A stretch of DNA of 33,926 nt from Roseovarius atlanticus (GCF_001441615.1 NZ_LAXJ01000037.1:1-33926), one strand, 5' to 3'. Shown: positions 15,492 to 23,756, counted from the first letter of the stretch. Made by a program: numbers and translations. Notes: generated by a model from the letters alone, not told the origin.

Positions 15492-17012
15492 ATGCTGACC
15501 GAAGTCTCGCGTGCAGGGCGCGCCGACTTGTATTCGATCTTTCGAACCCGCGCACAGGATTGCGCGGGGGATCTGGCCATTGAGGACGGCAGCAAGAGAC
15601 TGACGTGTGCCGAATTGCTGGGGCGGATCGATCGTCTGGCGGCTGTCTTTCTGGCACGAGGCGTGGCGCCCGGCGACAGGATCGCGATCCTGTCGCATAA
15701 CCGCTCAGAATACCTGGAGGTCGAACTTGCAGCGGCGGGAATCGGCGCGATTGTCGCTTGCCTGAACTGGCGGCTTGCCCCCGATGAACTGTGGCACTGC
15801 ATCGATCTGGTCGAGCCGGTGCTCGCGGTTGTCGAACCGGAACTTTCAGAAGCGTATCGCGCCGTCGCGTCGACCCCCTGTCTGACCGTCGGGCCAGACC
15901 TGGAAACGGCCATTGCCGGGGCCGGGCCGGACCCGCGCACCGGAACCATGATCGACGACCCCGAGGCCGGTCTGACGATCCTCTATACCTCGGGGACTAC
16001 GGGCCTGCCCAAGGGGGCGCTTATCAGCCACCGCGCGCATATCGCCCGATCCATGGCTTTTGCGGCGCAGCTGGCGCTGGATCCCGGCGACGGGTTCATC
16101 GCCTGGGCACCTATGTTCCACATGGCGTCCACCGATCATGCGCTGGCGACGGTCCTGCGGGGCGGAACCGTGGTGTTGGTGGACGGTTTGCAGCCTGCGG
16201 TCATCAACGAGGCGTTGTCGCGCCACCGGATCGGCTGGTTCGTGATGATGCCCGGTGCGCTGGACGTCTTTATCGCAGAACGACGCGCCAACCCTTTGCC
16301 GCTGAAGGGGATCAAGGTTTGCGGCGCAATGGCCGATCTGGTGCCGCCGCATCAGATCGCGGAACTGACGGCCCTTCTGGACACGCCCTATCTGAATTCC
16401 TTCGGCGCAACTGAAACCGGCCTGCCGCCGGGGACCGCCGATCTGATTGCGCCGGGTGTGACCCCGGACCGGCTTTCCAAGCGCATAAGCGCATTTTGCG
16501 AGGTTCGGCTGGTCGATCCCGACGACCGCGAAGTGCCGGATGGAACGCCGGGCGAAATGGCTGTGCGGGGCCCGACATTGTTTTCAGGCTACTGAAACGC
16601 CGACGACGCCAACGCCCGCGACTTTCGCAACGGCTTTTTCCACATGGGCGACTTGTTCCGGCGCAATGCGGACGGCACCGTCGACTTTATGGATCGGGCG
16701 AAATACTTGACTAAGACGGGCGGCGAGAACGTCTATCCTGCGGAAATCGAGCGTGTGCTTCTATCTCATCCCGGTGTGGTCGATGCCGCGGTAGTGCGGG
16801 CATTCGACGTGAAATGGGGGGAAAGCCCGGTGGCCTTTGTCGCCTGCAGCAAGGACGGGCCGGATGCCGAGGCGCTGATGAATTTGTGCCGCGAAAACCT
16901 CGCTGGCTACAAACGGCCGCGCGAGTTTCTTTTCATCGCGTTCGAGGATTTTCCCAGATCGACCAGCGGAAAGGTCCAGCGGCATATCCTCGAAGCCCGG
17001 CTCGCGGATTAA
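15492..17012 (+). pseudogene. AMP-forming acyl-CoA ligase interrupted by an in-frame TGA
   Basis: The reading frame encodes a 506-residue acyl-CoA synthetase apart from one TGA at 16593-16595. Before the stop are YTSGTTGLPKGAL, the APMFHMAS region, FGATETGLPP and RGPTLFSGY. In the same frame after it come NGFFHMGDLF, MDRAKYLTKTGGENVYPAEIE and the C-terminal STSGKVQR with the catalytic Lys. Most relatives have Trp after GY in this motif, so the stop looks like a TGG-to-TGA change at codon 368. The truncated 367-residue product would lack the mobile C-terminal domain. A recent pseudogene, a sequence error or readthrough are the options. The start ATG (15492-15494) has AAAGGA upstream and lies 26 bases after fadH; a TTG at 15462 is less likely. 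The likely role was activation of a pathway acid. Confidence 0.85.
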
Positions 17013-17032
17013 TTTGCGCCCCGGCCCGATCG

Positions 17033-17488
17033 TTACCCCGCCACGCCCGTTCGCCCCACCAGCGCCATAAGTGTTCCGGTCATCGTTGCGACGAGCTTTT
17101 CATCCTGGCCCTTCACGGCATAGGCACGCGCCTCGCAAATGGTCAGCGTCCTGCCTGGTTTCACCACGTTAGCGACGAAACGAAACCGTTCGCCATCCGC
17201 CGGGTTGAGCAAGTTGATCTTGAATTCGACTGTCAAAACGGCCGCGTCCGCGGGCATCAGCGAAAAGGCCGCGTATCCGCAGGCGCTGTCCAGCGCTGTC
17301 GACACGATTCCGGCATGCAAAAACCCATGTTGCTGGGTCAGGGCATCCTCATGTGCCATCTCCAGAACAATGCGGCCGGGCGATAGCTCGGCAATGCTGA
17401 CCCCCAACGTGTTCATCACCTTCTGGCGATCAAAACTGTCGCGCACGCGTGCGTCATAGTCGGGGTTTTTCGGTTTGAATTGCGTCAT
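17033..17488 (-). CDS. PaaI-family hot-dog thioesterase
   Basis: A 151-residue single hot-dog-domain protein of the PaaI thioesterase family. The central motif is HGFLHAGIVSTALDSACGYAA, in which HAG and the helix Asp correspond to the family's HGG...D active-site elements. Such enzymes hydrolyse aryl- or acyl-CoA esters and often rescue CoA from dead-end thioesters (family knowledge). It is the last gene of a leftward set, 21 bases after the AraC regulator gene, and it converges on the broken ligase with only 20 bases between the two stops. No terminator hairpin is evident in that gap. The substrate is unknown. Confidence 0.85.
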   Translation of the reverse strand: MTQFKPKNPDYDARVRDSFDRQKVMNTLGVSIAELSPGRIVLEMAHEDALTQQHGFLHAGIVSTALDSACGYAAFSLMPADAAVLTVEFKINLLNPADGERFRFVANVVKPGRTLTICEARAYAVKGQDEKLVATMTGTLMALVGRTGVAG

Positions 17489-17509
17489 GGCGGGTCTTCC
17501 TCTTCGATT

Positions 17510-18214
17510 TCATTCGTCAATGACCAATCTTAGGCGGTCTTTGAGGCGCGTATCTTGTAGCGAAAGGTCAAAACGATGCGGAACGGACTGAGCGCGCAAC
17601 GCGCCGGGCGGTTTGCCGGCGAAGATCCGGCAAGCGACGGACATATGGGATTGATCGCAATATCCGGCGTCCAGCGCCAGATCGCTCAGCGGCAGGCTCT
17701 GTGACGCAAGCTGCCCAAGAGCCTGGCGAAAGCGCCGCGAGGCGGCAAGCCGCCGCCGCGACACGCCGGTATCCGCCCGCACCTTTCGACGTTCGGTCCG
17801 GTCGCTGTACGCTCCGGGTGGTGCGGCAAAGCGCAGGTCTCTCGCAAGGCCGTCAAGCACCGCGATGAGCGCAGGCAGGTCATCGTCACCGGTCTGAACA
17901 CGGGCCAGTTCTGAGGCCAACGTGTCCAGCACTTCGGATTCGGGTAAGTGCTTCGGTCGTGACGACAGCCTCAGCCCGGCCACGACACCATGGAATGGCC
18001 TTGGGCGGGGAGTGAAGCCCGAGCGCGGTGGCGCCAGCGATACACGCGCCCCGCTGCTGTCGTCGCGCGTTACCGAAAGGGTAAAGAGGTCGGTTGCGAA
18101 CCGCCCGCGTCCTCCACCGCTCAGCACACCGGTATCGCGGAACACGAACAAATGGTCGATCTGTTTGGCCGCTTCCTCGAGCGGCGCCAGTTCGAGATAA
18201 AGCGGCGCCGCCAT
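17510..18214 (-). CDS. AraC-family transcriptional regulator
   Basis: A protein of about 234 residues with a C-terminal double helix-turn-helix typical of AraC/XylS regulators. The first helix pair lies around LSDLALDAGYCDQSHMS, and the GKPPGALR segment closes the domain. The N-terminal 130 residues are not recognised and would hold the effector-sensing part. The ATG at 18212-18214 is preferred because it lies 4 bases after the NmrA-like gene's stop; an in-frame start at 18262 would add 16 residues. The gene sits inside a run of metabolic genes and has no operator palindrome near it. Its targets are unknown. Confidence 0.75.
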   Translation of the reverse strand: MAAPLYLELAPLEEAAKQIDHLFVFRDTGVLSGGGRGRFATDLFTLSVTRDDSSGARVSLAPPRSGFTPRPRPFHGVVAGLRLSSRPKHLPESEVLDTLASELARVQTGDDDLPALIAVLDGLARDLRFAAPPGAYSDRTERRKVRADTGVSRRRLAASRRFRQALGQLASQSLPLSDLALDAGYCDQSHMSVACRIFAGKPPGALRAQSVPHRFDLSLQDTRLKDRLRLVIDE

Positions 18215-18218
18215 CAGT

Positions 18219-19073
18219 TTACTTGACGAAAGCATCCCGGTTCTCGGCGACGAAATCGGCAAATCGGCGCGCCGGGCGTCCCATCACATCGCTGACCGTG
18301 GTCTCGATGCCGGCTAGGTAGCCCCTGGGCGCGATAGAGGCCAGTTCGACCATGGCCCCGGCGACCTCGTCCTGCATTCCGCCGGCCACCATGCCCGCCC
18401 TGGCATCCTCGGCCGACAGGGACACGCACGACACTGTTCGTCCCGTCACCCCGGACAGAAGGGCCGCGATGTCATCCCCTGCAAGAGCTTCGGGCCCGGT
18501 CAGGCCAAGAACCTTGCCTTCGTACCCCGGAGCGGTCAGCGCCTCGGCGGCGACATCCGCGATGTCGCGGGCGTCGATCCAGGCCACGGGGCCGCCCAGA
18601 TCGTCATAGTACACGGCGTCCTTTGCAATGTTGCCGGCCTGCCACAGCAGGTTCTGCATGAAATAGGTCGGCTGGACAAAGGTCCAGTCAAGGCCGCTTT
18701 GCTTCAGCAGTTCCTGGGTTTCGGAATGCCACTTTCCAAAGGTCAGCCCGGCCTTGGGCGATGCGCCAAGCCCCGTGGCCAAAACGATATGGCGCACGCC
18801 TGCGGCCTTGGCCGCCTCGATCACGTTCGCCTTCCATTGGCGCATGTTCAGATGTGCAGGCGTGACCAGGTATATCTTTTCTGCCCCGTCACAGGCCCGC
18901 GCCAGCGCGGCAGGGTCCGTGAAATCCGCTGCGACCGCCTCGCATCCTTTGGCCCTTAGCGCATCTAACTTGGAGGGGGCGCTGGTGACAGCGCGCACGG
19001 ACGCGCCTTTTGCCAGAAGCGTATCGACGAGGGGCGCGCCAGTCGTGCCCGTGGCTCCGAAAACAGTGATCAT
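18219..19073 (-). CDS. NmrA-like NAD(P)-binding protein (atypical SDR)
   Basis: A 284-residue protein that opens with the Rossmann motif VFGATGTTGAPLV (4-16) and continues with VRAVTS and KIYLVTP. This is the pattern of NmrA/QorB-like atypical short-chain dehydrogenases. The classical YxxxK catalytic pair is not evident, so the protein may be a redox sensor or a quinone/flavin-type reductase. Its ATG overlaps the stop of the acyl-CoA synthetase gene (ATGA), so the two are co-translated. No specific substrate can be assigned from sequence or context. Confidence 0.75.
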   Translation of the reverse strand: MITVFGATGTTGAPLVDTLLAKGASVRAVTSAPSKLDALRAKGCEAVAADFTDPAALARACDGAEKIYLVTPAHLNMRQWKANVIEAAKAAGVRHIVLATGLGASPKAGLTFGKWHSETQELLKQSGLDWTFVQPTYFMQNLLWQAGNIAKDAVYYDDLGGPVAWIDARDIADVAAEALTAPGYEGKVLGLTGPEALAGDDIAALLSGVTGRTVSCVSLSAEDARAGMVAGGMQDEVAGAMVELASIAPRGYLAGIETTVSDVMGRPARRFADFVAENRDAFVK

Positions 19074-21007
19074 GACTTTTCCTTTTGCAGGTCTGCGATG
19101 GGCTGAATGGTTTCCGGGTTGCTGATCGACGACAGATCGCCTGGATCTTCACCGAGAAAGGCGGCGCGCACGACACGGCGCATGGTTTTCATGCTGCGGG
19201 TCTTGGGCAGCGCTTCGACAAAGTGGATCTCGCGCGGGCGGAAGGGTTTCGAGACGATCTCCCCGACACGATCCTTGAGCCGGTTCACGAGCTCCGCGTC
19301 CGGCGACACATTTGGTGCCGCCACGCAGACGCAGACGACAGCCACGCCCTTGATGTCATCAGGTGCCGCGATGGCCGCGGCGTCCACCACCTCTCCGGTT
19401 TCGGTCAGGGCCGCCTCGATCTCGGGCGGGCCGATGCGTTTGCCGGCGATGTTCAGCGTGTCGTCCGACCGGCCCAGGATATACCATGTCCCGTCCGGAT
19501 CGCAGCGCACCCAGTCGCCGTGCCGCCAGAGGCCGGGGAAGGTGGACCAGTAGGTGTCAAGGTAGCGATCGCGGTCCCCCCTGATGGCCGGGGTCAGACC
19601 CAGAGGCGGCTGGGTCACGACCAGTTCCCCGACCTCCCCCGGTGCGACTTCGCGGCCGTCCTGGCGCAGAACCTTGGCCCCGACACCCAGGGCCTGGGCC
19701 GAAAATCCGCCGGGCTTGAGCTCGTGCAGCACGGTCGAGGTCAGGATCGCGCCAAAAAGCTCGGTCCCGCCCGAGATGTTCAGCGGCACGGCGCGGCGGC
19801 GGCAGATATGATCGAGCTGCCAGAGCCAGGCGTCGTCGGTCCAGGGCTCGCCGGTCGAGGCGACGATGCGCAGGGGCGACAAGTCGTAGCCCGACAAGGG
19901 TTCAGTATCCTGCGTCATGAACTGCCGTACCAGGGTCGGGGCCACACCGAGATGCGTGACCTCCATCTCGGACGCAAGACGCAGCAGCCTGAAGGGATCG
20001 CCGGGCATTGATGGTGCGCCCTCGGCCAGCACCAGAGTCGAACCGGACAAGAGCACCGATAAAAGGGTGAGCGGTCCCATGACCCACCCCATGTCGGTCA
20101 TCCAGAGGTGCCGGTCATCCCGTTTCATGTCGAGGCAAAGCAGGAAATCGGCCGTGGCCTTGGCCTGCACGCCCAAATGGGTATGCACGACACCCTTGGG
20201 CCGCCCGGTGGTGCCCGATGTATAGGCGATGAGAAAGGTGTCATCGGCACTGACGGGAACGGCGGCAAACTCCGGACTGGCGCGGCCCACTGTTTCGGTC
20301 CAGTCCAGATCGCGGGCCGGATCGGCCATCGCACCGCCGAACCGTCGCAGGCTGATCACGGTATGAACCGATGGCACGTCGGTCAAAGCCTGGGCGAGGC
20401 TCGCTTCCATCCAGACCGGCTTGCCTCGCCGGGGTGTGGCATCCGCTGTCAGCACCGCCACGGCATCCGCGTCGTTCAGGCGCGATACGATGGCATGAGG
20501 CGCAAAACCGGAAAACAGCGGCACCGCAACCGCGCCCAGCCGGGCAATACCCAGAAGCGCGGCCTCGATTTCGGGGATCATCGGCATATAGATGCCCACC
20601 GCCTGACCGGGCCTTACACCGCGCGTGGCAAGGGCCGAGGCAACGCGGGAGGCTTCGGCGGTAAGGTCGGAATAGGTCCAGCGGCGGCGGCTTCCGTCTT
20701 CGCCGACCCAGTCGATTGCGACCTTGTCGCCCAAGCCATCGGCAATTCGGGCGTCAAGACAGGTTTCCGTCAGATTCAAAGTACTCCCGACGGCCCACCG
20801 GATCGATTCGGGCCCTTCGGAGATATCTCGCAACCGGCTGTAGGGCCGCGCGAACCGTATCCCGGCATGGTCAATGATCTGGCCCCAGAACCAGTCTGGG
20901 TCTTCATTCGAACGGCGGACGAGTTCCTCGTAACTGTCAATGCCGCAGCCCCTCAGAAATGCGGTCAGCGTGCTTGTCCGCTGGATGTCAGAGCCTGGCT
21001 GAAACAT
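19070..21007 (-). CDS. Acetyl-CoA synthetase-like AMP-forming acyl-CoA ligase
   Basis: A 645-residue adenylate-forming ligase with the size and layout of acetyl-, propionyl- or acetoacetyl-CoA synthetases. The ATP motif is YTSGTTGRPKG. Later elements are TDMGWVMGP, SGGTELFG, WRHGDWVRCDPDGTWYILGRSDDTLNIAGKRIGP in segments, and a C-terminal RSMKTMRRVVRAAFLG with the catalytic Lys. It makes an acyl-CoA from a short acid, ATP and CoA. Acetoacetate released by an HMG-CoA-lyase-type reaction would be a logical substrate (inference), but the N-terminus does not specifically match acetoacetyl-CoA synthetases. The ATG at 21005-21007 is chosen because AAAGG lies 6 bases upstream. A terminator-like hairpin lies just upstream of the gene. 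Confidence 0.85.
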   Translation of the reverse strand: MFQPGSDIQRTSTLTAFLRGCGIDSYEELVRRSNEDPDWFWGQIIDHAGIRFARPYSRLRDISEGPESIRWAVGSTLNLTETCLDARIADGLGDKVAIDWVGEDGSRRRWTYSDLTAEASRVASALATRGVRPGQAVGIYMPMIPEIEAALLGIARLGAVAVPLFSGFAPHAIVSRLNDADAVAVLTADATPRRGKPVWMEASLAQALTDVPSVHTVISLRRFGGAMADPARDLDWTETVGRASPEFAAVPVSADDTFLIAYTSGTTGRPKGVVHTHLGVQAKATADFLLCLDMKRDDRHLWMTDMGWVMGPLTLLSVLLSGSTLVLAEGAPSMPGDPFRLLRLASEMEVTHLGVAPTLVRQFMTQDTEPLSGYDLSPLRIVASTGEPWTDDAWLWQLDHICRRRAVPLNISGGTELFGAILTSTVLHELKPGGFSAQALGVGAKVLRQDGREVAPGEVGELVVTQPPLGLTPAIRGDRDRYLDTYWSTFPGLWRHGDWVRCDPDGTWYILGRSDDTLNIAGKRIGPPEIEAALTETGEVVDAAAIAAPDDIKGVAVVCVCVAAPNVSPDAELVNRLKDRVGEIVSKPFRPREIHFVEALPKTRSMKTMRRVVRAAFLGEDPGDLSSISNPETIQPIADLQKEKS

Positions 21008-21026
21008 TCGCAACCTTTCTAGAATG

Positions 21027-21053
21027 AAAAAGGGCCGCACATAAGGCGCGGCC
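21027..21053 (-). terminator. Terminator-like hairpin upstream of the acetyl-CoA synthetase-like gene
   Basis: On the minus strand GGCCGC, a 9-base loop and GCGGCC are followed by CTTTTT, the shape of a short rho-independent terminator. It lies after the BadH-like gene and 20 bases before the synthetase-like start. It would stop or attenuate transcription coming from the operator at 21950. Confidence 0.55.
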
Positions 21054-21082
21054 AGTCGGGGAGGTAACTCTTGGCACGGTTT

Positions 21083-21114
21083 GGCAGCAGCGCCTTGAGT
21101 CCGGCGCTGCTGCC
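21083..21114. repeat. 12-bp perfect hairpin between badH and the synthetase-like gene
   Basis: GGCAGCAGCGCC (21083-21094) and GGCGCTGCTGCC (21103-21114) form a perfect stem with an 8-base loop. On the leftward transcript no U-run follows it, so it is probably an mRNA-stabilising 3' structure or part of a composite terminator with the hairpin at 21027-21053. On the plus strand a TTTT follows four bases later. Confidence 0.55.
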
Positions 21115-21120
21115 AGCGTT

Positions 21121-21882
21121 TTAACCGTGCATGGACAAGCCGCCCGAAACCGAAATCACCTGGCCGGTAATGAATCCTGCGTCGTCCGACGACAGGAAGC
21201 AGATGATGCCAGGGTAATCTGTCGGCTGCGCAAGACGCTTCATCGGAATCGCCCGCTTGAGACCTTCGGCGATCTTTTGACCGGCCTCGCCCTCGGCAAC
21301 CTGAGCGAACAGCGGCGTATCGGTCGGGCCGGGGGCGACCGCATTCAATTGAATACCTTTACGCGCCAGTTCGCGCGCTACGGTTTTGGTGAACGAGATG
21401 ATGCCGCCCTTGCAGGCCGAATACACGGCTTCGCCGGATGATCCGACGCGTCCGGCGTCGGACGCGATGTTGACCAAACGGCCGCCCCCGTTCTTGACCA
21501 TGCCCGGAAGCACCGCGTGATGCATATGCAGCGGACCGTAAAGATTGATGTCGATGACCTTCTTCCAAAGGTCGGGATCGGTGTCGAGGAACGGTTTGAT
21601 CACGTCCCAGCCGGCATTGTTCACCAGCACATCGACCGGACCCCCGGCCTCGAACTCGGCTACAGCCATGTCGACCTGGGCACGGTCGGTGATGTCCACC
21701 TTGAAGGCCTGCGCCTTGCCGCCGGCCTCGGTGATCAGGCGAACCGTTTCCTTCGCCCCGTCTTCGCTCATGTCAAAGATCGCAATCTCGGCACCTTCTT
21801 CGCCGAACCGTTCGCACACCGCGCGCCCGATGCCGCTGCCGCCGCCTGTCACGATCACGCGTTTTCCACTCAACCCTCGCAT
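21121..21882 (-). CDS. badH: BadH-like 2-hydroxycyclohexanecarboxyl-CoA dehydrogenase (SDR)
   Basis: A 253-residue classical SDR with TGGGSGIG (12-19), NNAGWD (88-93) and the Ser141, Tyr154, Lys158 active site. Stretches such as VDVLVNNAGWD, LHMHHAVLPGMV, NIASDAGRVGSSGEAVYSACKGG in segments, and DDAGFITGQV closely match my recollection of BadH from Rhodopseudomonas palustris. BadH oxidises 2-hydroxycyclohexane-1-carbonyl-CoA to the 2-oxo compound with NAD+ before ring cleavage. The same family also acts on methyl-branched hydroxyacyl-CoAs. Start ATG at 21880-21882 has GAGGAGG 8 bases upstream. It is divergent from the tandem TetR gene across operator copy 3. The BadI ring hydrolase is not in this window, so an alicyclic substrate remains unproven. 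Confidence 0.75.
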   Translation of the reverse strand: MRGLSGKRVIVTGGGSGIGRAVCERFGEEGAEIAIFDMSEDGAKETVRLITEAGGKAQAFKVDITDRAQVDMAVAEFEAGGPVDVLVNNAGWDVIKPFLDTDPDLWKKVIDINLYGPLHMHHAVLPGMVKNGGGRLVNIASDAGRVGSSGEAVYSACKGGIISFTKTVARELARKGIQLNAVAPGPTDTPLFAQVAEGEAGQKIAEGLKRAIPMKRLAQPTDYPGIICFLSSDDAGFITGQVISVSGGLSMHG

Positions 21883-21949
21883 ATGGAGGTCCTCCTCTTC
21901 CGTTATCATCTTGGCAAAGAACTTGATTCGGAACGTTCCTTACATTATT

Positions 21950-21963
21950 CTAACATCTGTTAG
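21950..21963. promoter_or_regulatory. Operator copy 3: CTAACA-TC-TGTTAG palindrome (autoregulatory site)
   Basis: A perfect palindrome in the 91-base gap between the BadH-like gene (leftward) and the tandem TetR gene (rightward). Rightward, a TAGATT -10 begins at 21961, identical to the -10 of the large operon, with no good -35. Leftward, TTGCAT and TAGAAT are 16 bases apart across the site. The position suggests that the regulator represses itself and the badH-like unit. Confidence 0.8.
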
Positions 21964-21973
21964 ATTTAATGCA

Positions 21974-23419
21974 ATGGACAGTCTCGTGTCCCGCAAGTAT
22001 CGAAATGGAATGGTACACAAGACTGACCCACCCAGGACACTGAGCGAAGACTTGAGCAAGTCTGAGAGGACACGTGAGGGTATCCTTTCGGCGGCTGCGC
22101 GACTTTTTCGGTATGAAGGCTATCACGCAACGACTATGCGCGACATCGCGCAGGAAGCTGGCATTGAGGCTGGCAGCGTTTATTATCATTTTCAATCCAA
22201 GGACCAGATTCTGAGCGAAGTTCTCGATCTTGGCGTCCGTCAACTATATCAGAAGGTCAGTGAAATCGTTCGGTCGGCACCGGCAAATTCGGAGGGTTTT
22301 CGCAAGACTTTCGGACTGCTGATTGAAACACACCTTACCTACCTATTGACCGACAGCGACTTCACGTCAGCCAATATTCGGAACTATCCGATGTTGTCGG
22401 ACGAGACACGCGCCCCGCATCGCGAATTGCGTGCATCATATGCGGGTGCCTGGGCCAAATTCCTGTATGACGCCAAGCGCAACGGTCACCTCCGAAATGA
22501 CATATCCACAACAGTCATTCGCCAATTCATCCTCAGTGCCATGAACTGGACTGTGGAATGGTATAATATCGACAAGTATCCGGTGCGCATCCTCGCGGAA
22601 CGAATGAGTAAGCTGATACTTGACGGAATGTCTCTGCATCGCAAGGCGGATACCGAAGGCTTGAAGCTGTGCTCCGCCACTCCCGCCAAAATCCCGGATC
22701 CCGACGGCAAGGCGGCTAAGACCCGTGCAGAAATCCTAAAGGCCGCAGCGCACGTTCTGAGGGACAATGGCTACAAGGCGGCGACCCTTAGAAAGATCGC
22801 GGAAGAAGCGGACATGAAAGCGGGCAGCGTCTATTACCATTTCAACTCCAAGGAAGCGATCATTGACGAAGTTCTAAACGCCGGGCTGAGGGACTTGTTA
22901 TCAGGTGTCGAAGCCGCCGTTCGGAAATTCGATGTCCCGTACGATCATCACGCCAGGATAGCGACTGCAATCTGGGCGCACCTTGATTTCCTCTTCAAGG
23001 CAAGCGAATTCACCTCGGCGAATATCAGAAGCTATGGAATGCTCCCCAATCATTTCAGGGAGAGGCACAGGGGTATTCGCCATGAGTATGGAAAACTCTG
23101 GGATTGGATACTCCGTGAAGCTCAGGACGACGGTGCCATACGGTCGGATATCAAGATCGTCCCCTTGCGCCAGGTGATGTTGGGTGCCTTAAACTGGACG
23201 GTGGAATGGTTCGACCCGAACAAGGCAGGAGTGGAAGGATATCTATCACTGCCTGAATTCTCCAGCATGCTCATCAATCTGTTACTGGAAGGCATTTGTA
23301 ACCGGGAAGCGGCCCCGTCCACAGGACAAGGTGGCCCTGAAAGCGGTTGCCCGGTCAGACCAGAAGGAAGTGATACAGCCCTTCGGCAACCGCCTTTTCC
23401 CGATCCGTCTGCCAGCTGA
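21974..23419 (+). CDS. Tandem-duplicated TetR-family regulator (two TetR units in one chain)
   Basis: This 481-residue protein is about twice the usual TetR length and consists of two full TetR units offset by about 216 residues. Helix-turn-helix 1 spans about 32-77 and helix-turn-helix 2 about 249-294; both end in AGSVYYHF (66-73, 283-290). The ligand domains also match: FTSANIR at 130 and 346, NWTVEW at 191 and 407. A proline-rich tail (443-481) is unique to the second unit. The chain should fold as a covalent pseudo-dimer able to bind one palindrome (inference). The ATG at 21974 lies only 8 bases after the -10 element, so the mRNA may be nearly leaderless; an ATG at 22010 is an alternative. 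Base composition is visibly less GC-rich than the neighbours. It is probably the repressor of the CTAACA-NN-TGTTAG regulon, with an acyl-CoA as likely ligand. Confidence 0.88.
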   Translation: MDSLVSRKYRNGMVHKTDPPRTLSEDLSKSERTREGILSAAARLFRYEGYHATTMRDIAQEAGIEAGSVYYHFQSKDQILSEVLDLGVRQLYQKVSEIVRSAPANSEGFRKTFGLLIETHLTYLLTDSDFTSANIRNYPMLSDETRAPHRELRASYAGAWAKFLYDAKRNGHLRNDISTTVIRQFILSAMNWTVEWYNIDKYPVRILAERMSKLILDGMSLHRKADTEGLKLCSATPAKIPDPDGKAAKTRAEILKAAAHVLRDNGYKAATLRKIAEEADMKAGSVYYHFNSKEAIIDEVLNAGLRDLLSGVEAAVRKFDVPYDHHARIATAIWAHLDFLFKASEFTSANIRSYGMLPNHFRERHRGIRHEYGKLWDWILREAQDDGAIRSDIKIVPLRQVMLGALNWTVEWFDPNKAGVEGYLSLPEFSSMLINLLLEGICNREAAPSTGQGGPESGCPVRPEGSDTALRQPPFPDPSAS

Positions 23420-23756
23420 GCACGCTGACGCTTGCCATCCGCTTGCCTTTGCGCGTGACGTTAGCGCGCGCAAAAAGCGGTCCCTTCACACCAGGTCTGA
23501 GGTAATCGACGGTCAGGTTGATCGGCTTGGCCGGAACGTCGGCGAAATCGGGCTGTACCGCGATGGCGGCAGTGGCCTCCATAAAGCTCGCGATTATGCC
23601 GCCATGGTAGTACTCCATGATCGGGTTACCGATATGGCGGTCATCAAAGGTCATTTCCGCCTCAGCATGGAGACTGTCTAGACTTCTGACCTCAAAGTTG
23701 AGAAATCGGAAGAACGGCACCCGGGATACATTGGCATTGACAGTTTGCACGTCCAT
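23355..23756 (-). CDS. PaaI-family hot-dog thioesterase (second of tandem pair)
   Basis: A 133-residue hot-dog protein with the PaaI motif EYYHGGIIASFMEATAAIA. The helix acid is Glu where the neighbouring copy has Asp. The ATG at 23754-23756 overlaps the preceding thioesterase stop (TGATG); a GTG one codon earlier has a better-placed AAGGA. The gene's 3' end overlaps the convergent tandem TetR gene by 65 bases. CoA-ester hydrolysis is expected (family knowledge). The pair with the upstream copy could form a heteromeric enzyme, as hot-dog proteins commonly assemble (inference). Confidence 0.8.
   Translation of the reverse strand: MDVQTVNANVSRVPFFRFLNFEVRSLDSLHAEAEMTFDDRHIGNPIMEYYHGGIIASFMEATAAIAVQPDFADVPAKPINLTVDYLRPGVKGPLFARANVTRKGKRMASVSVLSWQTDREKAVAEGLYHFLLV

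Noticed and set aside
13402..15657. A very long open frame on the minus strand opposite fadH, and many other long antisense frames
   Set aside because: The plus strand is clearly FadH with all catalytic residues. GC-rich coding sequence often leaves the opposite frame open, and the antisense protein shows no recognisable domain.
16593..16595. TGA as a selenocysteine codon
   Set aside because: The position is normally Trp in acyl-CoA ligases and no functional need for selenium is known there; a nonsense change or sequence error is simpler.
16596..17012. A frameshift in the acyl-CoA ligase
   Set aside because: The parts before and after the stop are in the same frame (the ATG at 16644 is a multiple of three from the start), so only one codon is affected.
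19070..21007. Firm naming as acetoacetyl-CoA synthetase
   Set aside because: The length fits and the context would make sense, but no acetoacetyl-specific N-terminal motif was recognised; a general acetyl-CoA synthetase-like call is safer.
21930..21939. GGAACGTTCC palindrome upstream of the tandem TetR gene as a second operator type
   Set aside because: It occurs only here among the promoter regions examined and short perfect palindromes arise by chance.
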